Assembly: GCF_000715505.1 (NCBI RefSeq)
Contig: NZ_JHEH01000006.1
Location: 62,001 to 126,000 of the forward strand
Reading direction: 5' to 3'
DNA from: Thioclava dalianensis
GTDB lineage: Bacteria > Pseudomonadota > Alphaproteobacteria > Rhodobacterales > Rhodobacteraceae
DNA: 64,000 bases
Shown here: positions 17,353 through 25,939 of the stretch, in pieces
Layout of the letters: the number at the start of each line of letters is the position of its first letter
How positions within the stretch are numbered: the stretch's first letter is position 1
Made by a program: the position numbers and the translations under genes
The notes under the pieces: generated by a model
The model's database searches: none
What the model was told of the DNA's origin: nothing
Seen by the model: only the letters and a program-made list of their open reading frames with translations

Positions 17353-17371
17353 ATGTTAACTTCATGTTAAG
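17353..17371. promoter_or_regulatory. Operator-like site upstream of tctC, copy 1 of a repeated motif
   Basis: ATGTTAACTTCATGTTAAG contains two ATGTTAA direct repeats exactly 11 bases apart and, nested in them, the inverted repeat TTAAC-N5-GTTAA. It overlaps the 3' end of the lysR gene, about 107 bases before the tctC ATG. It matches the site at 18313-18331 at 16 of 19 positions. Probably bound by the LysR protein encoded between them. Confidence 0.55.
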
Positions 17372-18293
17372 TTGGGTTAGGGATCGCGGCCCAATGTTTG
17401 TGCGCCTCGTTCAATTCCTTGCGGAACTGGCGGATGCCGAACTCCGCGAAGTTGGACAGGCTGCGGCCCTTCTTCGAGACGACATAGATCGAGATCGGAA
17501 CGTCTTGCGTGATCGGTCGCCGCACGAGGCCCGGCATATAGACCTCGGCCACCGAGAACTCGTCGATCAGCGCAACGCCCAGCCCATGCCGGACAAGGCT
17601 CACGACGGTTTGCGCGAAGCGGCCCCGCATCGAATGCTGCACCTCAATGCCCGCATTGCGGAAGGGCTGGGCGACGGCGGCGCCGTAGGGATCGGAGGGG
17701 GCGACCCCGATCAGCGGCTCCTTTGCCAGATCATGGACCGAGATCACATCCTGCGCGGCCAGCCTGTGCCCCTCTGGCAAAATCGCGACGATCTTGCCAT
17801 GGGCGAGCGCCTTACTCTCGATCCCGGGATTGTGGATCGGCGAACTCATGATGACGAACTCGCCGCGTTCCAGCAGCAAATAGTCAATCGTTTCCTCGAT
17901 TTTCAGGATATTGAGGTCGATATAGAGATCCGGGTAGCGCGCCCGCATCGTGCGGATGGAACGGGCGGCGATGAACTGGGCCACCGAGGGCGCAGAGGCG
18001 AAGGAGAGGCGAACATTTTCGCCTTTCTGAAGCGAGCCGAGTGCGACCTGAAGGTTCTCGACCCCCTTATAGACCTCGCGGATCTGGTCAAAGACAGGCC
18101 CGGCCTCGACCGATGGCACAAAGAGCCCCGCGCGGCGCTCGAACAGCCGCAGCCCTAGCGAGTCCTCGGAGTGCTTGATCAGCCGGCTGACGCCGGGCGC
18201 CGAGACGCCAAGGTGCTCTGCGGCGCCGCTGATCGTGCCGCGCAACATGACGGCGCGGATTACCTCGATCTGGCGAAGCGTGATTTCGCGCAT
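17367..18293 (-). CDS. LysR family transcriptional regulator of the tctCBA-shikimate operon
   Basis: The 308-residue protein has an N-terminal winged helix-turn-helix (LRQIEVIRAVMLRGTISGAA, SAPGVSRLIK) and a two-lobe LysR effector domain (RLSFASAPSVAQF, LVRHGLGVALIDEF). It lies just upstream of tctC on the same strand. A shared sequence motif occurs 20 bases upstream of its own start and upstream of tctC, so I infer autoregulation and effector-dependent control of the importer operon. The effector is presumably quinate, shikimate or dehydroshikimate. Confidence 0.88.
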   Translation of the reverse strand: MREITLRQIEVIRAVMLRGTISGAAEHLGVSAPGVSRLIKHSEDSLGLRLFERRAGLFVPSVEAGPVFDQIREVYKGVENLQVALGSLQKGENVRLSFASAPSVAQFIAARSIRTMRARYPDLYIDLNILKIEETIDYLLLERGEFVIMSSPIHNPGIESKALAHGKIVAILPEGHRLAAQDVISVHDLAKEPLIGVAPSDPYGAAVAQPFRNAGIEVQHSMRGRFAQTVVSLVRHGLGVALIDEFSVAEVYMPGLVRRPITQDVPISIYVVSKKGRSLSNFAEFGIRQFRKELNEAHKHWAAIPNPT

Positions 18294-18312
18294 GCATCCC
18301 TCCCCGGCCCTG

Positions 18313-18331
18313 ATATTAACATCATGTTACG
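18313..18331. promoter_or_regulatory. Operator-like site upstream of lysR, copy 2 of a repeated motif
   Basis: ATATTAACATCATGTTACG repeats the site at 17353-17371 with the same 11-base spacing of its half-sites and the same TTAAC-N5-GTTA core. It lies 20 bases before the lysR start codon. Confidence 0.55.
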
Positions 18332-18342
18332 CTGCGTATTTT

Positions 18343-18364
18343 ATTCATAACCTAAGTTATGAAT
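18343..18364. promoter_or_regulatory. Perfect inverted repeat in the lysR/flavin monooxygenase divergent region
   Basis: ATTCATAAC and GTTATGAAT are exact reverse complements separated by CTAA. The repeat is AT-rich and sits between two divergent genes, without a T run, so it reads as a protein-binding site rather than a terminator. Confidence 0.5.
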
Positions 18365-18551
18365 CCGCGCGCATTGAGTCGAGAGGGAGTTGTCCCCGGG
18401 CCGGGTCTGGCACGCGGCCTATTCTTAGGCATTGGCTAATCAATGCTATAAGAAATCGTTATTTTAGTTAATCAAACTCGGCTATAGGAAGGAGGGACAG
18501 TGCCCCCGGATCAATTGCGGGCATCGGATCACACTGTTGGGGAATGCAGCG

Positions 18552-19847
18552 ATGAAGTTCGAGACCACCGACACGCTTGTCATTGGGGCCGGACAGGCCG
18601 GGATCGCCATGAGCGAGCATCTGACGCGCCGGGGGATCGCGCATATCGTCGTTGAGCGTGACCGCATCGCTGAATCCTGGCGCACGCGCCGTTGGGACTC
18701 GCTTGTTGCGAACGGACCGGCTTGGCATGATCGTTTCCCGACGATGGAATTCGAGGGTCACTCGCCGGATGCCTTCATCGCCAAGGACGATGTTGCCGCC
18801 TATTTCGAAACCTATGCCGAGCGCTTCGCGGGGACGGTGCGCTGCGGCGTCGAGGTGACAGCGCTTGCGCCGCTGGATGGGCGTCCGGGCTATCTTGCCG
18901 AGACCTCCGATGGCGGTATCGAGGCGCAGAGCGTCGTGGTTGCGACCGGGGCATTCCAGACGCCTGTGATCCCCCGGATCGTGCCCGAGACCAAGGGGCT
19001 CACCCAGATTCATTCCAGCGCGTACCGCAATCCCGATGCGCTGCCCGAGGGCGCGGTGCTTGTCGTCGGCGCGGGCTCGTCCGGCACGCAGATCGCACAA
19101 GAGCTGATGCAATCCGGGCGGCGCGTCTATCTATCGGTCGGCCCGCATGACCGGCCGCCGCGCAGCTATCGCGGTCGCGATTTCGTCTGGTGGCTGGGTG
19201 TGCTCGGGAAATGGGACCGTCAGGCGAGCGCGCCCGGCACCGAGCATGTCACCATCGCGGTCAGCGGGGCGAATGGCGGCCAGACGGTCGATTTCCGGCG
19301 GCTTGCCCATGACGGCATGACCCTTGTCGGGCGCACCGAAAGCTGTGCCGATGGCGTGCTGTCCTTTGGGCCCGACCTTGAACGCAACATCCGGCGCGGC
19401 GACGAGAATTACCTTTCTGTCCTTGATGAGGCCGACGCATATGTCACCCGCAACGGGCTGGATTTGCCGCCCGAACCCTCGGCCCGCGCGCTGCCTGCGA
19501 TGCCCGGCTGCGTGACCGATCCGCTCTCGGAGCTCGACATCGAAGCGGCGGGCCTCTCCACGATCATTTGGGCGACTGGCTTTGCCAATGATTACGGCTG
19601 GATGGCGGTCGATGCCTTTGACGAGACAGGCCGACCCGCGCATCAGCGCGGTGTGTCGCGTGCGCCCGGTGTCTATTTCCTCGGCCTACCATGGCTTTCG
19701 GGGCGCGGCTCCAGTTTCATCTGGGGCGTCTGGCACGATGCGAAATACCTTGCGGATCATATCGAGATCCAAGCTGGATACCGCGCCTATCGCCCCGATC
19801 CCGACGCGCCTTGCAGCACTGCGCGCGCTGCCTCTCACACCGCCTGA
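18552..19847 (+). CDS. Flavin-containing monooxygenase-like FAD/NAD(P) oxidoreductase
   Basis: The 431-residue protein has an N-terminal FAD Rossmann site (VIGAGQAGIAMSEHL) and a second nucleotide site (VVGAGSSGTQIAQELM) at the midpoint for NAD(P)H. An ATGFAND-type motif (WATGFANDYGW) follows near the C-terminus. This is the CzcO/FMO/Baeyer-Villiger-related layout. It probably hydroxylates or oxidises a small substrate. The start at 18552 gives the expected short lead into the Rossmann fold; TTG at 18537 is possible. It heads a tightly packed set with RidA, DUF1028, LysR and an M20 peptidase. A strong AAGGAGG lies about 60 bases upstream of this start and is unexplained. Confidence 0.8.
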   Translation: MKFETTDTLVIGAGQAGIAMSEHLTRRGIAHIVVERDRIAESWRTRRWDSLVANGPAWHDRFPTMEFEGHSPDAFIAKDDVAAYFETYAERFAGTVRCGVEVTALAPLDGRPGYLAETSDGGIEAQSVVVATGAFQTPVIPRIVPETKGLTQIHSSAYRNPDALPEGAVLVVGAGSSGTQIAQELMQSGRRVYLSVGPHDRPPRSYRGRDFVWWLGVLGKWDRQASAPGTEHVTIAVSGANGGQTVDFRRLAHDGMTLVGRTESCADGVLSFGPDLERNIRRGDENYLSVLDEADAYVTRNGLDLPPEPSARALPAMPGCVTDPLSELDIEAAGLSTIIWATGFANDYGWMAVDAFDETGRPAHQRGVSRAPGVYFLGLPWLSGRGSSFIWGVWHDAKYLADHIEIQAGYRAYRPDPDAPCSTARAASHTA

Positions 19848-19865
19848 CCTGAACTGGAACCCGCC

Positions 19866-20279
19866 ATGGCCCATACCCGCATCCGCGCCTTCAATACGAA
19901 GGACACCTATCCCGAGCAAAATCTCGACAATGATCTCGCGCAGGCCGTCGTGGCGCGCGGGCAGGTGATCTTTCTGCGCGGTCAATGCCCGCAAGAGCTT
20001 GATACCGCGAAAAATATCGACAGCCACGACCCGGTGGAGCAGACCCATAAGGTCATGCAGAATATTCGCCAGCTCATCGAAGAGGCGGGCGGCGAGATGG
20101 CGCATCTGACCAAGCTCGTCGTCTACCTGACCGATGTGCGCCACCGCGAGGCGGTCTACCGGGTGATGGGTGAGTATATCCGCGGCGTGCATCCGGTCTG
20201 CACTGGCCTTGTTGTCGTAGCCCTTGCGCGGCCCGAATGGCTGGTGGAGATTGACGCGACCGCCGTGATCCCCGACTGA
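19866..20279 (+). CDS. RidA family protein (enamine/imine deaminase-like)
   Basis: The 137-residue protein has the RidA/YjgF/UK114 core: a QAVVARGQVIFLRGQ strand pair, a helix with TRKVMQNI-like sequence (QTHKVMQNIRQLIEEAGG), TKLVVYLTDVRHREAVYRVMGEY and LARPEWLVEIDATAVI at the end. RidA proteins trim reactive enamines and imines; other subfamilies act in catabolic pathways. The Arg usually found in the catalytic end motif is present (ARPEWLVEI). It follows the flavoprotein by 18 bases and precedes DUF1028 by 30, suggesting an operon and a substrate containing amine or imine nitrogen. Confidence 0.85.
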   Translation: MAHTRIRAFNTKDTYPEQNLDNDLAQAVVARGQVIFLRGQCPQELDTAKNIDSHDPVEQTHKVMQNIRQLIEEAGGEMAHLTKLVVYLTDVRHREAVYRVMGEYIRGVHPVCTGLVVVALARPEWLVEIDATAVIPD

Positions 20280-20309
20280 CCCAAGATTTGCAGTGAAACG
20301 GAGCGCCCC

Positions 20310-20987
20310 ATGACCTTTTCCATCGTCGCCAGATGTGCGCAAAGCGGCCAGCTCGGCGTAGCGATTTCCTCGTCCTCCCCGGCGGTTGCGGCGCGCTGTG
20401 CGCGGGCGCAGGCCGGGACCGGTGCGGTCTCGTCGCAAAATGTGACCAATCCCGAGCTGGGCCCCCTGATGCTGGATCGGATGGCATCGGGCGCGCGCGC
20501 TGCCGAGGCGGTTGCCGCTGCTCGGGATGGCGATACCGATCCCGAATACCGCCAGCTTCTGGCAATTGATGCGCGCGGGACGACATCGGTGCATTCCGGC
20601 CCGAAGGCGCTTGGCATCTGGACGTCTGCCGAGGGGCGCGACTGCGCGGCGGGTGGCAATATGTTGAAAAATGACGGTATTCCGGCGGCCATGGTCGCGG
20701 CGTTCGAGGCGGCCGAGGGGACGCTTGGGGATCGATTGATCGCAGCGATGAAGGCCGGACTTGCAGCGGGTGGCGAGGCGGGGCCTGTGCATTCCGCGGG
20801 TCTGCTGATCGTGGATAAGCAAAGCTGGCCCTATGCCGATCTGCGCGTCGATTGGCTGGATGAGGCCTGCCCGATCGCCGCGCTGTCCGATCTCTGGAAG
20901 CTCTACCGCCCGCAGGCCGATGATTACGTGACCCGCGCGCTGAACCCCAGCGGGGCGCCGTCCTATGGCGTGCCGGGCGACGCTTGA
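20310..20987 (+). CDS. DUF1028 family protein (Ntn-hydrolase-like fold)
   Basis: The 225-residue protein opens TFSIVARCAQSGQLGVAISS, has AQAGTGAVSSQNVTNPELGP and AGGNMLKNDGIP, and ends with a VDWLDEACPIAALSDLW segment. These are the conserved blocks of DUF1028 (PF06267). Members are related to Ntn hydrolases and frequently neighbour RidA and peptidase genes, but no reaction is established that I can name. It overlaps the downstream LysR start (TGATG), so they are translationally coupled. Confidence 0.85.
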   Translation: MTFSIVARCAQSGQLGVAISSSSPAVAARCARAQAGTGAVSSQNVTNPELGPLMLDRMASGARAAEAVAAARDGDTDPEYRQLLAIDARGTTSVHSGPKALGIWTSAEGRDCAAGGNMLKNDGIPAAMVAAFEAAEGTLGDRLIAAMKAGLAAGGEAGPVHSAGLLIVDKQSWPYADLRVDWLDEACPIAALSDLWKLYRPQADDYVTRALNPSGAPSYGVPGDA

Positions 20988-21922
20988 TGCCGCTGCGGAT
21001 CACCCTCCGCCAGCTCGAATATTTCATCGCCGTCTGCGATTGCGGCTCCATTGTGCTGGCCGCGCGGCGGCTCAACGTCTCTTCGCCGTCGATCTCCACC
21101 GCGATTGCCCAGCTTGAGGCGGAGGTCGGCCTCAAGCTTTTCATCCGCCGCCACGCGCACGGGCTCGCCGTCTCGCAGGTTGGGCGTCGGTTTCTGGAGG
21201 GGGCACGCGAAGCCGTCGCGCGGGCGGAAGCGCTTGGTGATCTTGCGAGCGAATTGGCAGGCACGGTGCGGGGCGATCTGCATGTGGGCTGCCTGATCAC
21301 CTTCGCGCAGATCGTGCTGCCCAAGCTGCGGCGCGGCTTTGTCGACACTTACCCGGATGTCACCTTCCATCAATTCGAACGCGACCAATCGGAGATTTTC
21401 GAGCAGCTGCGCGACGCTCGGTTGGATGTGGCGATCACCTATGATCTCGATATTCCTCCCGATCTCGACTTCCATCCTTTGATCGACCTGCCGCCCGTTG
21501 CGCATTTCGCACAAGATCATCCCCTGGCCGCGCGGCGCGACGTCGCGCCCTCGGAACTGGTCGACCTGCCGATGATTCTGCTCGATCTGCCGGTGAGCTC
21601 GGACTATTTCCTCTCGCTTTTCGCCGAGACCGGGCAGCGTCCGCGCGTGGTGGAGCGCACGCGGGACATCGCTGTGATGCGCTCGCTTGTGGCGAATGAT
21701 TTCGGCTATTCTATCGCCAATATCCGTCCGATCACCGATCAGGCGCCCGATGGCGGCACGCTGCGTTTCGTTCCGATCTCGGGCGGGCCACGGCTGCTCA
21801 AGATGGGCATCCTGACAAGCCGGGGGGCTGAGACTTCGCGTACGGTCGCGGCTTTCGTCGAGCATGTCCGCGACAATCTGAGCGATGCGAGCGAGTTCAG
21901 CTTTGGCACGGAGGCGCACTAG
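20987..21922 (+). CDS. LysR family transcriptional regulator within the RidA/DUF1028 operon
   Basis: The 311-residue protein has an N-terminal HTH (LRQLEYFIAVCDCGSIVLAA, SSPSISTAIAQLEAEVGLKL) and a LysR effector domain (GDLHVGCLITFAQIVLP). A TTG one codon upstream of the ATG is ignored. It sits inside the gene cluster rather than divergent from it: it overlaps DUF1028 and lies 3 bases before the M20 peptidase. It is likely the local regulator of this set. Confidence 0.85.
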   Translation: MPLRITLRQLEYFIAVCDCGSIVLAARRLNVSSPSISTAIAQLEAEVGLKLFIRRHAHGLAVSQVGRRFLEGAREAVARAEALGDLASELAGTVRGDLHVGCLITFAQIVLPKLRRGFVDTYPDVTFHQFERDQSEIFEQLRDARLDVAITYDLDIPPDLDFHPLIDLPPVAHFAQDHPLAARRDVAPSELVDLPMILLDLPVSSDYFLSLFAETGQRPRVVERTRDIAVMRSLVANDFGYSIANIRPITDQAPDGGTLRFVPISGGPRLLKMGILTSRGAETSRTVAAFVEHVRDNLSDASEFSFGTEAH

Positions 21923-21925
21923 GCG

Positions 21926-23023
21926 ATGGAGCTTTCGACCAAGGATATTCTTGCAGCACTTGTCGGGTTCCCGACGATCACGGACGGGCCGAACGGCGCG
22001 CTCGTGGACTGGGTTGAGGTCTTCTTGAAGGGGCAGGGATTTGCGACATGGCGCGTTGAGTCCGCCGATGGCGTGAAGGCGGGGCTGCTGGCCAAGCGCG
22101 GGAGCGGGGAGGGCGGGCTGCTCTGTTCGGCCCATTCCGATGTCGTGCCGGTCGCGGGTCAAGACTGGTCGCGCGATCCCTTTGTCTTGGGCGAGGAGGA
22201 TGGCCGCTATGTCGGGAGGGGCACGACCGATATGAAGGGCTTCCTCGCCTGTGTGCTCTCTGTCGCGCAATCGCTAAGGCCTGAGGATCAGCGTATGCCG
22301 CTGAGCCTTGCGCTGAGCTGGGACGAAGAGATCGGTTGCCGTGGTATCGCCGAGATGATCGATGCCGTGATCCCGACGCTGGGCAGGCCGGAGCTTTGCA
22401 TTGTGGGCGAGCCGACTTCGCTCAAGCTGGTGTGCGGGCATAAGGGCAAGGCAAGTTACCGGGCCGTGGCGACAGGTGACGCCGGGCACTCGGCTATGGC
22501 ACCGCAGTTTCGCAACGCTTTGCATCCTGCCGCCGACCTGGTTCAGGCGATCCGCGACCGGCAGGCGGCGCTTGTGGCGCAGGGCGCCCGGGACGCAGGC
22601 TATGACCCGCCATTCTCGACGATCCATGCGGGGGTTTTGCGCGGCGGCACCGCGCTCAACATCGTGCCCGACCGTGCGGAGTTGTTGTTCGAGATCCGGC
22701 ACCTTGCGACCGAGACGCCGGAGGCAATCCTCGCAAGCCTTGATGCGCCGCGCGATGTGAGCATCACCCAGACCGGGCGCTACCCGGGCCTTCTCAGCGA
22801 TGCGGATCAGCCAGCGATCCGGGCCTTTGCCTCGGGTCTGGCCCAGCCAGAGCCCGGCACCGTTGCGTTTGGAACCGAGGCGGGGTTTTTCGCAGCGCTG
22901 GGCCTGCCGACGATTGTCTGGGGGCCGGGAGATATGCGCGATGGCCATCAGCCAGACGAATCCGTCGCGATCTCGGAGCTTGACGGCTGCATCCGGATCT
23001 TGCGCACCTACTTGTCGCGCTAG
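21926..23023 (+). CDS. M20 family metallohydrolase, acetylornithine deacetylase (ArgE)-like
   Basis: The 365-residue protein has the M20 zinc motifs: SAHSDVVPV near residue 70, GRGTTDMKGF, WDEEIGCRG with the catalytic Glu pair, and a C-terminal GTEAGFFAALGLPTIVWGPG with HQPDESV. A lid dimerisation domain interrupts it (HKGKASYRAVATGDAGHSAM). The closest class is ArgE-type N-acyl hydrolases. Because it is embedded in a RidA/DUF1028 cluster, I infer that it cleaves an amide bond of a catabolic intermediate rather than acting in arginine synthesis. Confidence 0.85.
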   Translation: MELSTKDILAALVGFPTITDGPNGALVDWVEVFLKGQGFATWRVESADGVKAGLLAKRGSGEGGLLCSAHSDVVPVAGQDWSRDPFVLGEEDGRYVGRGTTDMKGFLACVLSVAQSLRPEDQRMPLSLALSWDEEIGCRGIAEMIDAVIPTLGRPELCIVGEPTSLKLVCGHKGKASYRAVATGDAGHSAMAPQFRNALHPAADLVQAIRDRQAALVAQGARDAGYDPPFSTIHAGVLRGGTALNIVPDRAELLFEIRHLATETPEAILASLDAPRDVSITQTGRYPGLLSDADQPAIRAFASGLAQPEPGTVAFGTEAGFFAALGLPTIVWGPGDMRDGHQPDESVAISELDGCIRILRTYLSR

Positions 23024-23159
23024 GCGGGGCAGCCCGACGGGGCGCTTAGCCCGTGCCTAAGCCAGACTAATAGGAAAATTTCTTTTACCAAAGCGGATCC
23101 GGCGGCATTCATAAGTAGGCCCTGCGCGCGCACCTCTGGTATCCCACAAGGAGCCCTCA

Positions 23160-24311
23160 ATGAACGAGACCACCCCAGTGACGATCCCCCGGATCGATCC
23201 TGCCGCCGAACTCGCCGCCACTGTTGCGGTCCCGTTTGAGCGCGCCTCTGCGATGCCGACCTCTGTTTACACGTCGAAAGCGTTTCTCGCGCTCGAGGAG
23301 GAGCGGGTCTTTGCCAAGAGCTGGGTCTGTGCGGGCCGCGCCGAGTCGCTCGACGGGCCGGGCGCCTATATGACAACCGAGATCGCGGGCGAGCCGATCA
23401 TCGTGCTGCGCGATGCCAAGGGTGCGCTGCGCGCGATGTCGAATGTCTGCCGCCACCGGATGTCGACGCTTCTGGAGGGACGCGGCACGGCGCGGGTGAT
23501 TACCTGTCCCTACCATGCCTGGACCTATTCGCTCGATGGCTCGCTGCGCGGTGCCCCGGCGATGGAGCTGAACGGCTCCTTTTGCAAGGAAAACTCGGGG
23601 CTGCCTGCGATCCGCTGCGTCGACTGGAAAGGGTGGATCATGCTGACCCTCGATCCCGATCTGGCGGAACCATCCGAGGTTTATGCCGAGTGGGACGCGC
23701 TTGTCGGGTATCTCGATATGGCCAGCTACCGCGAGACCTTCCGCGAAGAGCATCGCTGGAACACCAATTGGAAGATCCTCGCTGAGAATTTCATGGAGAG
23801 CTATCACCTGCCGGTCTGCCATGCGGGCACGATCGGCGGCGCGACCAAGCTTCGGGAGATGGTCTGCCCCGAGGGGTTTGCGAATTTCAACTTCCATCAC
23901 ATCCTTAAGGCCGATTCCGTCCCGCTGGCGCTCGCGCATCCGAGCAACACCGTCCTGCAGGGCGATGACCGCCGCCGCACGTGGCTGCTGGCGATGTATC
24001 CGTCGCTGATGATCACGCTGACGCCGGGCTATTTCTGGTATCTCTCGCTGCGCCCCGATGGGCCTGATCACGTGAAGATCCTCTATGGCGGGGGCCTCTC
24101 GCCCGACTTCCTTTCAGACCCCGAGGCGGAGGCGCATCTCTTGTCGCTCAAGACCCTGCTCGATGCGGTGAATGCCGAAGACAAGGGCTGCACGGAGAAA
24201 GTCTGGAAGGGCATGCAAAGCCGCTTTGCCAAGCCCGGCGCGCTGTCGCATCTTGAACGGCCAAACTACGAATTTGCGCAATGGCTCTCGCGGATGGTGC
24301 AGGCGGGCTGA
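23160..24311 (+). CDS. Rieske non-heme iron oxygenase, large subunit (ring-hydroxylating/choline monooxygenase-like)
   Basis: The 383-residue protein has a Rieske [2Fe-2S] site (CRHRMSTLL about residue 98, then CPYHAWTY) and a mononuclear-iron site (ENFMESYHLPVCH about residue 212). The single-subunit length and the NWKILAENFMESYH motif resemble the alpha-only group including choline/stachydrine/carnitine-type oxygenases. It should oxygenate an aromatic or N-methyl substrate using electrons from a reductase. No ferredoxin or reductase gene is next to it. It lies 136 bases after the M20 gene and convergent with the decayed kinase, so co-transcription with the cluster is uncertain. Confidence 0.88.
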   Translation: MNETTPVTIPRIDPAAELAATVAVPFERASAMPTSVYTSKAFLALEEERVFAKSWVCAGRAESLDGPGAYMTTEIAGEPIIVLRDAKGALRAMSNVCRHRMSTLLEGRGTARVITCPYHAWTYSLDGSLRGAPAMELNGSFCKENSGLPAIRCVDWKGWIMLTLDPDLAEPSEVYAEWDALVGYLDMASYRETFREEHRWNTNWKILAENFMESYHLPVCHAGTIGGATKLREMVCPEGFANFNFHHILKADSVPLALAHPSNTVLQGDDRRRTWLLAMYPSLMITLTPGYFWYLSLRPDGPDHVKILYGGGLSPDFLSDPEAEAHLLSLKTLLDAVNAEDKGCTEKVWKGMQSRFAKPGALSHLERPNYEFAQWLSRMVQAG

Positions 24312-24332
24312 GCCTGCCTTGCGTCGCAGAGA

Positions 24333-25316
24333 TCACGCCGCGCGGGGCGGCAGGCTGAAGATAAAGCGGGTTCCGCGATCACAGGGGGCCAGTGTGACCT
24401 CCCCGTGGTGGCGGCGCAAAACCTGCTCGACAATCGCAAGCCCAAGCTCCGTGCCTTCGCCGTTGCGCAGCTGCGAGAAGCGCCGAAACACCGCTTCCGC
24501 CTGATCGAGCGGGATACCGATCCCGTCGTCTTGCACGGTGATCTGGGTCATCGTCGCCCCGCCATGGCGCAGGGCAGAGGCGGGATTGCGCAGATGCTGG
24601 GCGGCGTCGGAAATGAAGGCCTGATGTTCTTCGATGCTGTGACGCATCTGCAAGAGCCGCCTGTTGAGGGTCGTGACGATGCCCAGAACCTCCTTGGGCA
24701 CAGGGCGTCGGATACGCCCGAGATCGTCGGGCGAGCGTTTCTCGATTGCGGCCTGAAGACCGTTCAGTGGACGCAGGCCGATCTGGACGCCGACCCAGAT
24801 CAGCAGGCTCAAGACGCCCATCAAACAGACGATCACGGCCGCTGACCGTTGGGCCAATTGACGTGCAAAGGCGCGGCGATCCCTGACGCGCTGCCAGACC
24901 GTCACAACGGCTTCTCCGGTCATAGTGCCGATTATGTGTCGTTCCTGCATGCGCAGAACGCGCATCAATTCGCCCCGATACTCCGCCAGATAGTGGTAGG
25001 GTTTGTCCTGCGGCGCTGCCGTTTCGGGGCGCGGCGGATAGGCGTAGTCGGTCACATGGTAGAACACTTCTCCGCCGCCTGCATCCGAGATGATATCGCG
25101 AGTGCTTGGCGACAGTGCATCGCCCTCAGAGATTGCGACATCGCGCGAAATTGCAAGCGCTGCGGAAAGGAGGCTCTGGTCAAAGAGCTCGTCGGAGGTG
25201 CGCTGCCCCGCCGTGAAGCGCCACCATCCAAGCAGGACCAAGACCAATAAGAGCGGCGGGAGGATGACGAGAAACAGCCGCATCCGCAGAGAGATGGCCT
25301 TGGGCTGCGTCGTCAT
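24333..25316 (-). pseudogene. Decayed TctE-like sensor histidine kinase with in-frame deletion of its catalytic core
   Basis: The frame is open (327 residues) and begins like TctE: a membrane helix near residue 15, a periplasmic domain, a second helix near residue 165 and a HAMP-like segment. At about residue 245 the dimerisation motif (DAAQHLRNPAS) runs straight into ALRHGG, which is the end of the N-box that normally lies roughly 100 residues later. The rest of the HisKA domain and the first part of the ATPase domain are therefore missing. The phospho-His motif is scrambled too (AQHLR for the usual AHQLR), and the G2 box reads GTELGL. It cannot be a working kinase. Its ATG overlaps the old stop of the response regulator pseudogene. 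Confidence 0.8.
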
Positions 25317-25789
25317 CTCTCTGCGACCTCAAGCATCCGCGAGCCGTCTTGATCTTGATCCCGTAGGGTTTAAGCCGTTTGCGCAGCCGCGAGACATGCG
25401 ACTCGATCGCGTTCCCTTCGGCATCCGAGCCCGTGCCGTAGAGATGCGTCATCAAGGCCGATTTGGAGCCGATCCGATCACGGCGTTCGAGCAGGCATTC
25501 CAGCGTGGCGATTTACTTTCGTGGAATGTCGAGCGCGGTCTCGTCATGCCTCAATTGGCAGCTGGTGCGGTCGAAGACGAGCGGGCCGAACGTGTCGCGC
25601 GCCATGAACTCGAGATTCTTGCGCCGCGCCATCGCGCGCAGCCGGGCCTCCAGCTCGTCCATCTCGAAGGGTTTTGTGAGATAGTCATCCGCCGTCATGC
25701 AGAAGATCAACGGCATGGCCGCGGTCTCGCAGGCGGAAGGCGATGGCGCGGGACAAAGCCTCATTATCTTCGATGACAGCGATGCGTAT
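25313..25789 (-). pseudogene. Decayed TctD-like response regulator (OmpR family)
   Basis: Readable pieces lie in several frames. RIAVIEDNEALSRAIAFRLR starts at an ATA (25789-25787) where the family has ATG. The receiver then jumps from LLHDG to ADDYLTKPF with a frame change, losing about 60 residues including the phosphorylated Asp. The winged-helix domain reads to ALDIPRK and meets TAA at 25513-25515 in place of an expected sense codon, then resumes in frame through LECLLERRDRI and IESHVSRLRKRLKPYG. A last small deletion shifts the frame before MLEVAER and the stop that overlaps the kinase start. Confidence 0.8.
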
Positions 25790-25939
25790 GGTTGCTTCTT
25801 TGTCATGATGCGCAAGGTTCGCGCAGGTTAGGACGGAATGTTGCGCATGTAGGAGGAAGGATACGTCTCTTTTGGAGAGTAACGGCACACCGGTGGGCTT
25901 CGGGCCAGCCCGGTTCAAAATGTCTAAGGGAGGACACGA

